64,000 nt of DNA from CALMZY01 sp052033915. GTDB lineage: Bacteria; Verrucomicrobiota; Kiritimatiellia; CAIQIC01; JAGNIJ01. The stretch is from NCBI GenBank assembly GCA_052033915.1, contig JBPOJF010000015.1, positions 1-64,000 of the forward strand, written 5' to 3'. Positions 41,678-49,511 of this stretch are shown here, in pieces; within the stretch, counting starts at the first letter, position 1; every line of letters starts with the position of its first letter. The translations under genes were made by a program, and so were the position numbers. The notes beneath the pieces are model-generated. The model did no database searches. It was not told where the DNA came from and was given only the letters and a program-made list of their open reading frames with translations.

Positions 41678-43718
41678 GGATCCAAGGGCCGGAAGGCCGT
41701 CGATCTCGGTAGTGATTCCCACCTACAACTACGGTTATTTCCTGCCGCAGGCCATTGACAGTGTTCTGGCGCAGACGCGCCCCGCGCGGGAAGTGCTGAT
41801 CGCGGATGACGGATCGACGGACGACACAGCGGCGGTGGTCGCGCGCTATGGCGACGCCGTGATTTTCCGGCGGTTCAACCATTCCGGTGTCTATGCGATC
41901 CGGCAGGCGATGCTGGCGGAGATTCGCGGCGATTGGTTCCTGAATCTGGACGCGGACAATTGGCTGGAGCCGGACTTTTTGGAGAAGATGGAGGCGGCGA
42001 TTCTGTCGAACGGGGCCGACGGGCGGTTCGCGTTCGCATATCCGGACATGGAGATGTTTGGGGATTCGACGGGGCGGGTGGAGCGGCCGGAGTTCGACGC
42101 GCAGCGGCTGAAGACGGGCAACTACATCGACATGAACTCGGTGATCCGCACGGAGGTTGCGCGACGGTTTGGTTTCGACCCGGCGTTCAATTCCGGGCAG
42201 GGTGATTATGACTTTTTCCTGACGTTGGCTGCGAACGGATATCGCGGCGTGCGCGTGCCCGACGCGCGCCTGCATTATCGCGTTCACGCGGACAGCATTT
42301 CAAGGACCGTGGGCCGGACGCGCCATCACCGGGCCATCATGCGGCGCATTGTTCGGAAACACGCCGGGTTCTTCACGGCGGAGGAAGCCCGTGCGGCGCT
42401 CGCGGCGGCGGACAACCGTACGCTGGTCGCGCTGATCACCGGCCGCTCGCCGTTCGCGGGATTCGGTCGGCGCCTGGCTGATTGGCTTCGGTTCGCGCGC
42501 GCAGGCTGGCGGCACGCGGAATTCCTGAAGCAGACGGTCTATTGTTTCTGGCCGGGACGATATTTCCGGGGCGAAGCCGCTCCGGCGGACGTGTTTGTCC
42601 TGTTCCGCGACACGGAGGAGCGTCGCGCGATGGTGGCGCGCGCGCTGAAGGGGGAGGGGGGGGGGCTGGCTGGCGGCCAGTTGTTTGGCTTCGATGTGCT
42701 GAAGGAGAAGGGAATCGCGGTAGATTGCAATTTGCGCCTGCCTCGGACGGAAAACGTGCGGCAAACCGTAGCGGATTGCATTGAGCGGGTCTATGCACCC
42801 CGGACGGGAATAGGCCGTGGCGATGTTTGTTCCGTTCGAGCCCACCTCTGGCAGATGAACCGAGCACGCGTGGTGGTGGCGACCACCGACAACACCGGGT
42901 TGGCGGCGGCGCGCCTAAAGGCGGCTGGCTGGCTGCGCGCTCCCTTGGTCTATGTGAGTGTGGGGTTGCCCGAACGCATCGAAGCGGTGGCGAAAATCAG
43001 CCCGGCTCGAGCTGAACGCTGCCGTCGGCGGCTGTTGGCGACCGTGGACCGATTCATCTCGTATGGCTGGGCGGAGGCGGAGTGGCTCAGGCAGTGGTTG
43101 GGTGATCAAGAAAAGGTCCAATTCATTCCTTTTGGCGTGGACGTGGATAAATGGCGGCCGGAGGGGGCATGCGGCGGCCCGATAGACGTGCTTTCCATTG
43201 GTGCCGACCGGATGAGGGATTTCCAACTGCTGGCCGACTATGCGCGTCGGCGGCCACAGGTAGGTGTGTGCCTGGTGGCGGGGCCGGAGCGTGCCGCCGA
43301 ACTGGGAATGCTCCCGCCGAACATGAAGGTCCGAATCCATATCCCGGCCGAGGAAGTCCGAAAAGTGATCTCGGGTGCCCGGATGGTGGCGCTGCCCGTC
43401 AAGGACAATACCTACAGCGGCGCAACCACAACGCTGCTGCAGTGCATGGCGATGGGCAAGGCGGTGGCGGTGTCCCGGGTGGGTGCCATTTGCGGCGGCT
43501 ATGGCTTCAAGGACGGGGAGAACCTGCGCTGGTTGGAGCCAGGATCCCAAGTCGGCTTTGACGAGGCCGTGGATGGATTGCTGGAGGATGGAGGCTTGCG
43601 GCGTCGGCTGGGAGAGGGAGCGCGCCGGCACGTGGTCGCTCATCTCGACTGGGATCGATATGCGGCCGCCATGGAGGATTGTCTGGCGGATTGGCTGAAA
43701 GAGGAACTGCCGGAATGA
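41664..43718 (+). CDS. Fusion: GT2 glycosyltransferase + GT4-like glycosyltransferase, with poly-G tract
   Basis: A 684-residue bifunctional enzyme. Residues about 13-235 are a GT2 domain (SVVIPTYNYGYFLPQAIDSV, IADDGSTDDT, LDADNWLEP, QGDYDFFL). Residues about 308-680 form a GT-B domain (ADVFVLFRDTEE at its start, IPFGVDVDKWRP near 493, KDNTYSGATTTLLQCMAMGK near 576-595). A 10-G tract (42656-42665) encodes KGEGGGL at about residue 330, early in the second domain, so a one-base slip would leave only the GT2 half. The start MRSGED at 41664 overlaps the previous stop by 14 bases. Confidence 0.85.
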   Translation: MRSGEDPRAGRPSISVVIPTYNYGYFLPQAIDSVLAQTRPAREVLIADDGSTDDTAAVVARYGDAVIFRRFNHSGVYAIRQAMLAEIRGDWFLNLDADNWLEPDFLEKMEAAILSNGADGRFAFAYPDMEMFGDSTGRVERPEFDAQRLKTGNYIDMNSVIRTEVARRFGFDPAFNSGQGDYDFFLTLAANGYRGVRVPDARLHYRVHADSISRTVGRTRHHRAIMRRIVRKHAGFFTAEEARAALAAADNRTLVALITGRSPFAGFGRRLADWLRFARAGWRHAEFLKQTVYCFWPGRYFRGEAAPADVFVLFRDTEERRAMVARALKGEGGGLAGGQLFGFDVLKEKGIAVDCNLRLPRTENVRQTVADCIERVYAPRTGIGRGDVCSVRAHLWQMNRARVVVATTDNTGLAAARLKAAGWLRAPLVYVSVGLPERIEAVAKISPARAERCRRRLLATVDRFISYGWAEAEWLRQWLGDQEKVQFIPFGVDVDKWRPEGACGGPIDVLSIGADRMRDFQLLADYARRRPQVGVCLVAGPERAAELGMLPPNMKVRIHIPAEEVRKVISGARMVALPVKDNTYSGATTTLLQCMAMGKAVAVSRVGAICGGYGFKDGENLRWLEPGSQVGFDEAVDGLLEDGGLRRRLGEGARRHVVAHLDWDRYAAAMEDCLADWLKEELPE
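42656..42665 (+). repeat. Poly-G tract (10 G) inside the GT2-GT4 fusion gene
   Basis: Ten consecutive G, preceded by GGGGA, lie in frame and encode three glycines. This length is in the range known to slip in contingency genes of other bacteria (for example Campylobacter). Loss or gain of one G would truncate the second glycosyltransferase domain. Confidence 0.75.
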
Positions 43719-44410
43719 ATAACCACGCGTGGAAGATGAAATGGTATGAGCGGTTGCGGCGCTGGTTGGTGAACCACGCGCGGCATTGTGCGCCCGAGTA
43801 CGAGCCCCGGCGCTGGTCGAACCGGGAATTGCGGCGATTGGGGCCGCTGTTTGTCGGGGATGTTCTCAATGTGTCGGGCTGGCGGGATGCGGACAAGGGG
43901 GGGGGGTATTACCGGGACTGCTTCCCGAATGCGAAGAGCTATCGACTCACTAACTACTGGGGAACGGATGCCAAGAACGACGGTGAGCCCGGTGCATTGT
44001 TTCTGGATCTGGAGGCGCCTTTGCCGGCGGTCATGCGGGAAATCTGTGATTTGGCCTTTACGCACACTGTGTTTGAGCATGTGGGCAGCGTGGAAACAGC
44101 GTTCCGGAATCTCGGCGCCCTCACCCGCGACGCAGCGCTGGTGGTCGTACCGTGGGCCCAGGATGAACACTATCCGCCGGGTTTGTACGGAGATTTTTGG
44201 CGGTTCACACCGATGGGAATCCGGCGGCTGATGGAAAAATCAGGCTTGGAACTGATCCATCTGGCCGCCAACGAGCAGCCGTGGTATCCGGTCTATTTGC
44301 TTGCCGTGGGCAGCAAGAAAGCAAGCCGCTGGAAAGGCCAGTTTCCGGATATCGACTGGACGAGGCGGCTGGGTCGGGAACAATATAATTATCCGGGATG
44401 CATATGGTAA
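43715..44410 (+). CDS. Methyltransferase-like protein, intact copy, with poly-G tract
   Basis: A 231-residue protein. GDVLNVSGWRDADK (about 47-60) sits where motif I would be but lacks the usual glycine pattern. AFTHTVFEHVGSVETAFRNL (about 111-130) and LVVVPWAQDEHYPPGLYGDF look like the post-I region of Methyltransf_11-type proteins; the tail ends EQYNYPGCIW. SAM binding is therefore uncertain. A frameshifted duplicate lies at 46268-46959. A 10-G tract encodes residues 61-64. Start ATG 43715 overlaps the previous stop. Confidence 0.65.
   Translation: MNNHAWKMKWYERLRRWLVNHARHCAPEYEPRRWSNRELRRLGPLFVGDVLNVSGWRDADKGGGYYRDCFPNAKSYRLTNYWGTDAKNDGEPGALFLDLEAPLPAVMREICDLAFTHTVFEHVGSVETAFRNLGALTRDAALVVVPWAQDEHYPPGLYGDFWRFTPMGIRRLMEKSGLELIHLAANEQPWYPVYLLAVGSKKASRWKGQFPDIDWTRRLGREQYNYPGCIW
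43897..43906 (+). repeat. Poly-G tract (10 G) inside the methyltransferase-like gene
   Basis: Ten G encode the KGGG of ADKGGGYYRD. The duplicate at 46268 has a mixed sequence (AAGCAGGAAGGG) at the same place, so the tract is not required by the protein and arose in, or was lost from, one copy. Slippage would truncate the protein after about 60 residues. Confidence 0.75.
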
Positions 44411-45450
44411 TGCGCCCACAGATCCTGCGAGGAGGGGTGACAGGCTCACCGTCTCGCGTAACTCTTGGCTTCGTGAGTTGTGAGCGTCTTCATTATTTGA
44501 AGGCCACGCTGGAGTCGGCGCGCGAGTGCATCGAGTACCCGAACCTGGAGTGGATCGTGGTGGACGACGACTCGGTTGAGCCGGGGTTGCAGGAATACAT
44601 CCGCGGATGCGACTGGATTCAGCACAAGGTGTTTCGGCGTCAAACGCATGCTGAGGCGATGAACCAATTGGTGGAGATGGCGACGGGCGAATTCATCCTG
44701 ATCTGGCCGGAGGATGTGCAGTTCATCACGCGGGGTGATTGGTTGCGGGATCTGGTGGAAATCCTACAAGCAAATCCAGACATCGGCGGGGTATGCCTGG
44801 ATGCGCAACGGCTCTGCACGCTGGACCGGATTCTGCGCCCGGCGCTCCGGGAGCGTGTGGTCCGCTGGAGTGCGGAGTGGAAGCGGTTCGGCCGGCGGCA
44901 GATGCGCCGGGTGCGGAAAGTGACGAGTTCCCGGGGATTCTTGCTGTGGACGTACGGTGCGCTGGGCGACGGCGTGGTGGGGTCAGGCATTCCTTCGCTA
45001 ATGCGGACTTCCCTTTGGCGCGAACTCGGGCCCTGGCGCGCGGCTAAGCCGGCCGCGCACCTGATCGACTCCTCGCTCGGCGCGGAGGATGACATGATCG
45101 ATCGCGTGCGGAAAAAAGGTCTTCGTTTGCAGATGGCGCTGCCGCAGGTTCCGCTGGCCGCAGACATCATCAACGACTCCATCGGCTGCAAGGCGAAAGT
45201 CCGAAAAGGGGTGCGCTATGGGAACTACACGCCGCCATCTGGCGGCGGGGTGTATTACTATGGCATCAGGTCGTATGAGGAACGTTTGAGGGATGCTCCG
45301 GCGGACCGTCCGTTGAGCTTTTCGGAATGCGTGGAGCCGATCGGATTTGAGATTCCCAAGGACTCGCACGGCGATCGGTTGAAAGCCTCCTTCAACGAGA
45401 AGCCTCAAGTCGAGGTTTGCCGTCCCCAGCAACGGGATGTGTCGTCATGA
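44410..45450 (+). CDS. GT2-like glycosyltransferase
   Basis: A 346-residue protein. VTLGFVSCERLHYLKATLES and WIVVDDDSVEPGLQEYI give the GT-A start, and LIWPEDVQF stands at the metal-site position (usually DxD). GAEDDMIDRVRKKGL is a plausible catalytic-base region. The rest lacks known domains. Start at 44410 makes a TAATG overlap with the previous stop; ATG at 44398 or 44404 is also possible. It is coupled by ATGA to the following gene. The departure from DxD makes the exact family uncertain. Confidence 0.72.
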   Translation: MRPQILRGGVTGSPSRVTLGFVSCERLHYLKATLESARECIEYPNLEWIVVDDDSVEPGLQEYIRGCDWIQHKVFRRQTHAEAMNQLVEMATGEFILIWPEDVQFITRGDWLRDLVEILQANPDIGGVCLDAQRLCTLDRILRPALRERVVRWSAEWKRFGRRQMRRVRKVTSSRGFLLWTYGALGDGVVGSGIPSLMRTSLWRELGPWRAAKPAAHLIDSSLGAEDDMIDRVRKKGLRLQMALPQVPLAADIINDSIGCKAKVRKGVRYGNYTPPSGGGVYYYGIRSYEERLRDAPADRPLSFSECVEPIGFEIPKDSHGDRLKASFNEKPQVEVCRPQQRDVSS

Positions 45451-46271
45451 CGTCATCACCCGCCGTCGTTGCCCTGATCGTGGACCATCCGGTTTTGACC
45501 CCGGTGGAACGGGTTGGGGTGTGCCAGTGCCTGGCCATGCTGAAGTCCCATCCCGTGGTCGCCGTGGCCCCCGAGGGATTGGAGATGCCGCGGCTGCTGC
45601 GCCAACTTCCCGTAGAACGGTTCCCAGCCGTATGTTTTTCAAGCATACGCGATTACAACCGGCTCATGTTGGCGGCGGAGTTCTATGAGCGCTTTTCGGC
45701 GTACGAGTATCTCTTGATTCACCAGATGGACGCGTTTGTATTTCGCGATGAACTTCAGGAATGGTGTGCGAAGGGATTCGACTATATCGGAGCGCCGTGG
45801 CGTGGCATGCAGTTCCCCTACAGCCCGGAATGGATCGATCTGTTGCGCCCCTTCATGCCCCCGGGCAGCGGAGAGAAATGGAATGGCCGGACTCATGTGG
45901 GGAATGGGGGGTTTTCCCTCCGTCGGGTGGCGACATCGCTCCGGATTCTGTCCAGACTGGATGCGGTGCGGAAAGTCTGGGGCGATCGGCACGAGGACGC
46001 TTTCTGGGGAATCGCCGCCCGGTTTTGCCTGCCGGAATCGGAATACCGGGTGCCGTCCGAAGAGGAGGCCATGGCCTTTGCGTTTGAAACCCAGCCGGTG
46101 GAATGTTTCCGGGAGCTGGGCCGGTTGCCCTTTGGTTGTCACGCGTGGTATAAAATCGCCCCGGCGTTTTGGAAACCATGGATTCGGGAGGCTGGATATC
46201 GCATTCATGTCCCGGGCGATGGGGGATGGCAGGATCGTCTGGCGGCCAGGATAAAGAGAGTGGCGCGATGA
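45447..46271 (+). CDS. DUF5672-family putative glycosyltransferase
   Basis: A 274-residue protein with the DUF5672 signature: IRDYNRLMLAAEFYERF (about 69-85), EYLLIHQMDAFVFRDEL (about 89-105) with a DAF acidic motif, YIGAPWRG (about 114-121) and THVGNGGFSLRRV (about 146-158). Members occur in surface-glycan loci and are thought to be GT-A glycosyltransferases; activity has not been assigned from sequence. Start MTSSPA at 45447 overlaps the previous stop (ATGA). Confidence 0.85.
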   Translation: MTSSPAVVALIVDHPVLTPVERVGVCQCLAMLKSHPVVAVAPEGLEMPRLLRQLPVERFPAVCFSSIRDYNRLMLAAEFYERFSAYEYLLIHQMDAFVFRDELQEWCAKGFDYIGAPWRGMQFPYSPEWIDLLRPFMPPGSGEKWNGRTHVGNGGFSLRRVATSLRILSRLDAVRKVWGDRHEDAFWGIAARFCLPESEYRVPSEEEAMAFAFETQPVECFRELGRLPFGCHAWYKIAPAFWKPWIREAGYRIHVPGDGGWQDRLAARIKRVAR

Positions 46272-46959
46272 GTTCTCGGGAATGGAAGATGCGATGGTAT
46301 GAAATGGCGCGTCGCTGGTTGGTGAATCATGCGCGGGATTGCGCCCTTGGAAATCAGCTCCGATGCTGGTCGAACCGAGAACTGCGCGTCTATGGCCCCT
46401 TGTTCAAGGGAGATGTTCTCAATGTATCCGGGTGGAGGGACGAGGATAAGCAGGAAGGGCATTACAAAGATTACTTTCCAACCGCGGAAAGCTACCGCAT
46501 CACCAATTACTCGGGCACGGATTCGCGGAACGACGGCGCGCCCGATTCCCTCTTTTCTGGATCTGGAGGCGCCGCTGCCGGATAACATGAGGGGCATTTG
46601 TGATCTAGCTTGGACGCATACCGTGCCGGAGCACGTTGGCGACGTGGAAACGGCGTTTCGCAACCTTGGCGCTCTGACGCGCGATGCTGTCTTGGTGGTG
46701 GTGCCGTGGATTCAGGACGAGCATTACGCACCGGGTTTGTACGGGGATTTCTGGCGGTTCGCACCGCTGGGGTCCAGCATCTGATGAAAGGCGCGGGGCT
46801 GGAGATGGTTCATCTGAACGCGAATGAACAGCCATGGCACCCCGTCTACCTGTTCGCCGTCGATACCAAGAAGCCCGAGGCGTGGCAAGGTCAATTCCCC
46901 CCTCCCATTATCGGAGACTTGGCCGGAACCAGTACAACGACCCGGGCTGTATTTCGTAG
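46268..46959 (+). pseudogene. Frameshifted duplicate of the methyltransferase-like gene at 43715
   Basis: The sequence begins MSSREWKMRWYEMARRW, very like the start at 43715, and can be followed to the end (QYNDPGCIS, TAG at 46957) only by changing frame three times. A one-base gain in TTTT near 46553 moves SLF-LDLEAPLP out of frame. A one-base loss in the G run near 46768 brings a premature TGA. A third shift lies near 46905. The ATG still overlaps the DUF5672 stop (ATGA), so the copy was once part of the coupled operon. If the frameshifts are real the gene is dead; sequencing error at three sites is less likely. Confidence 0.85.
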
Positions 46960-47122
46960 GTTGGCGGACCTTTGTGTGTCGGAAGGCAGGATGAACTGAG
47001 CCGACAGAAGGTGTGTGATGTCGGTGACAATCAAGAACATCTGTTTCAAGCATGTTGTCGGGGAATACGGTGTTAAATCGTTCGGTTCTTCTTGCGGTGA
47101 AGGTGGCAGGATGGGGGGTGTC
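46960..47122. other. Non-coding remnant inside the decayed segment
   Basis: No frame here resembles a family I know. A 69-codon frame from 47015 runs through into the glycosyltransferase fragment at 47123, but its first 36 codons match nothing in the window. Probably scarred DNA between two partial duplications. Confidence 0.4.
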
Positions 47123-47224
47123 ATGATCTGGATCTGTGAACCCGAACTGATCGCGCGCCGGGGATTCAACGGATTCTATCGGCATTTCTTGTCCGCGCTG
47201 GTGGAACACGCGGGGCGCAGCTGA
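47123..47224 (+). pseudogene. Truncated 5' duplicate of the glycosyltransferase gene at 48141
   Basis: The 33 codons read MIWICEPELIARRGFNGFYR then HFLSALVEHAG and a stop. From EPELIARRG on they match residues 7-32 of the gene at 48141, with nearly identical bases (47136-47216 against about 48159-48239), and end abruptly after GCGGGG. This is a direct repeat of about 80 bases flanking the frameshifted methyltransferase at 47279-48093, as expected from an unequal recombination or insertion. Confidence 0.85.
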
Positions 47225-47278
47225 TTTTTAAATAGGAACCTGCATTTCCGTCAATGAAGCACGGAGATAGGAGGCGGT

Positions 47279-48093
47279 TTGAAGCGGCAGATTGAAATGA
47301 TTGCCAGATGGCTTGGACTGGAGCGGTTGATTTTCCATTACGTGTACCGGAAGGATCGGAAGAAGAACCGACAGGCCAACCGTACATTTGCAGCCACCCA
47401 TTCTAGCTATCCGTTACCGCCTGATTTTCTTCGGTTCGACGTGATCGCGACGACCAGCGCGCAATACTATTATCAGACGGGTGAAGAAACAGCCGGAATC
47501 ATCGCGAACGATCTCCAGAAGCATTTGAAAGTTCGCGGGCCCGTCAAGATTTGCGAATGGGACTGCGGACCCGGGCGCATCTTGTATTTCCTGAAACGGC
47601 AGCTGGTTGGCGTGGATGCGACCCTCTGTGGCACGGACATGTATGAGCCTTCCATCCGATGGGCTCGGGAAGCGCTTGGTGAATCGATCGATTTTCGACT
47701 GAATCGGATCGCGCCCCTTTGGAATTCCCAGCCGCCAGCATGGATGCGGTGTTTGCGGTTTCTGTTTTTACCCACTTGTCGGAGAAGCTCTCTGTTGAAT
47801 GGATGGGTGAAATCATGCGCGTACTGAAGCCGGGTGGGATTTTCTGGTTCACGTCACATGGCGGGACTCAACACCACCAGAAGCTGTCGGCCGCACAGAT
47901 CCAGCAGCTTCAGGCCGGCCAGTATGTCTCGATCAGCAATCGGCACCACGGTTCCCAGATGTACGAGGGAATCCATCCGGAGCCCTTTATGCGGACCTTG
48001 ATTGAAAGAGCCGGCGCCCAGGTGCTGAGCTATCAGCCCTGCGGTCTGCAAAAGTATCAGGACATCTGGATCGTCCAGATGAATATGATTTGA
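47279..48093 (+). pseudogene. SAM-dependent methyltransferase gene with a frameshift
   Basis: The first frame (TTG 47279, after AGGAGG) gives about 145 residues with motif I ICEWDCGPGRILYFL. The family then continues in another frame from about 47719 with ASMDAVFAVSVFTHLSE, MRVLKPGGIFWFTSHG and a normal C-terminus ending at 48093. The two halves join near RIAPL/PLEF at about 47715-47725, so a single indel splits a gene of about 270 codons. It is flanked by the two copies of the direct repeat. Either a recent mutation or a sequencing error; the decayed surroundings favour mutation. Confidence 0.8.
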
Positions 48094-48140
48094 GGCATGG
48101 CTGGCCGGAGTCAGCCTCGATAACAATAAAAGCTGATGTC

Positions 48141-49220
48141 ATGAAAATCCGGATTGTCGAACCTGAGCTGATTGCGCGCCGGGGGTTCAACGGATTCTAT
48201 CGGCATTTCTTGTCCGCGCTGGTGGAACATGCGGGGGCACGGCCCACAGATGTCCTGCGCCCGCTTCCACGAGTGATAAAACCCCGCGAACATGAAAGTT
48301 GCTGGTTGCACTGGGGCAGACACTGGGTGTTCTTCGACATGAGCGACCATGTCCAGCTGTTCGATCTGGAGGCGCTGAAAATCTGTTCGGTGTATTTCAA
48401 GGCAAACCTTCATCGGGGAATCGCCGGCCGCGTCATGCGCGAAAACGGCCTGGAAGACCACGCGCCCAAGCTGACCCCCTTTCTCTTCTTCTCTGAAGAG
48501 CTTGGCAATTTCGAGCGTGATGCCCGCCGCCGCCGTTTCTGGCGGCGGGACCGGCCGAAGTTCGACGTCTGTTTTGTTATGGGTGTCTATGAAAACCGGG
48601 TTCGCGACGGCAGCCGTTCGCCGTTCGAACATGCCGATGAGCCCATGACGCCGGCGGCCTGCCATTTCTGGATTCGGTGGCACCTGCTCCAGGCGCTTCG
48701 GGCCGCAGGGATTCCCGGGTATTACCGGTTGACGAGCCGCGCGAATCGTGCGCTGGAGGACGGCGTGAATGTGTTCGGCAATCTCAACCACCGTGAATTC
48801 TCCCGGCGTATTAGTGATGGAAGGATCACGACGGTGTGCACCTTCCCCCATGCGCTGTTCCCGTGGAAGGCGTCGGAGAGTTTCGCGCTGGGGCGGCCGA
48901 TCCTGATCGAGCAGGCGCCGCTAACGGAAACACCGGCCCCTTTCATGCCGGTGGCGGGCGAACATTTTCTGGAATGGTTGCCGAACGCAGGCGGGTTCGA
49001 TGCGGTAGCGCCTTTGTCAGAGCCGGCCAGCTCCCGGGTCCTGACGCGGATTTCGTCCGCGCGTTTTCGCGAGCGCGCGGAATGGCTGCGAGGAGTTCTG
49101 ATGGATCGGGACCGATTGGCGGCGATGGGCGCATCGTGCCGCGAATTTGCGGCGCGCGCCTATAACAAGAAAACGGTGGCGGAATACATTTGTGCGGAAG
49201 TGGAAACACGAATTGCATAG
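48141..49220 (+). CDS. Putative glycosyltransferase (GT-B-like C-terminus)
   Basis: A 359-residue protein. It opens with KIRIVEPELIARRGFNGFYR. The middle has FDVCFVMGVYENR, and the C-terminal part has FPHALFPWKASESFALGRPI (about 242-261), like the donor-side region of Glyco_trans_1_2 proteins, and ends with a charged helix. The family is not certain. It is the only intact gene between 46.3 and 49.5 kb; a fragment of its 5' end is duplicated at 47123. ATG 48141 is 47 bases after the methyltransferase remnant. Confidence 0.6.
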   Translation: MKIRIVEPELIARRGFNGFYRHFLSALVEHAGARPTDVLRPLPRVIKPREHESCWLHWGRHWVFFDMSDHVQLFDLEALKICSVYFKANLHRGIAGRVMRENGLEDHAPKLTPFLFFSEELGNFERDARRRRFWRRDRPKFDVCFVMGVYENRVRDGSRSPFEHADEPMTPAACHFWIRWHLLQALRAAGIPGYYRLTSRANRALEDGVNVFGNLNHREFSRRISDGRITTVCTFPHALFPWKASESFALGRPILIEQAPLTETPAPFMPVAGEHFLEWLPNAGGFDAVAPLSEPASSRVLTRISSARFRERAEWLRGVLMDRDRLAAMGASCREFAARAYNKKTVAEYICAEVETRIA

Positions 49221-49235
49221 AAAGGCGAAGACAGG

Positions 49236-49442
49236 AAAACCATATTGACCATTCTCGGGACGCGGTCCGAGGCCATCGATCTGGCGCCGGTGCTGATGAA
49301 GCTGGAGCGGAGAGAGAATATGTTCCGCTCCCGCGTCTGCGTGATGGGGCGGTATCGGGAGTTGCTCGCCTCTATGCTGGAGTTCTTTGGCATCCAGCCT
49401 GCCTGCGACCCGCAGGTGATTTTCGGCGACGAGCGTTTCTGA
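49236..49442 (+). pseudogene. wecB: 5' stub of a UDP-N-acetylglucosamine 2-epimerase gene
   Basis: The reading TILGTRSEAIDLAPVLMKLE, then SRVCVMGRYRELLASMLEFF and GIQP, matches the first 60-70 residues of WecB/MnaA (usual GTRPEAI and CVTGQHREM blocks). A stop follows at 49440, where the full enzyme needs about 300 more residues. The normal ATG is missing; TTG at 49245 is the only start. This is a truncated remnant at the right edge of the decayed segment. The rest of the gene is not in the window. Confidence 0.85.
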
Positions 49443-49511
49443 GTTTACCATCTGCCGTCCCAGCGCGCCGAGCAGGGAACACGGCCGCGTCGCGTCGCAC
49501 AGGAGAAAAAT

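Noticed and set aside
43715..44410. Calling this gene a certain SAM methyltransferase
   Set aside because: The expected glycine-rich motif I is replaced by LNVSGWRD; the overall pattern fits, but SAM binding is not secure, so the call was kept as methyltransferase-like.
47015..47122. N-terminal part of the 69-codon frame leading into the glycosyltransferase fragment
   Set aside because: Only the part from 47123 on matches a gene; the preceding 36 codons look random.
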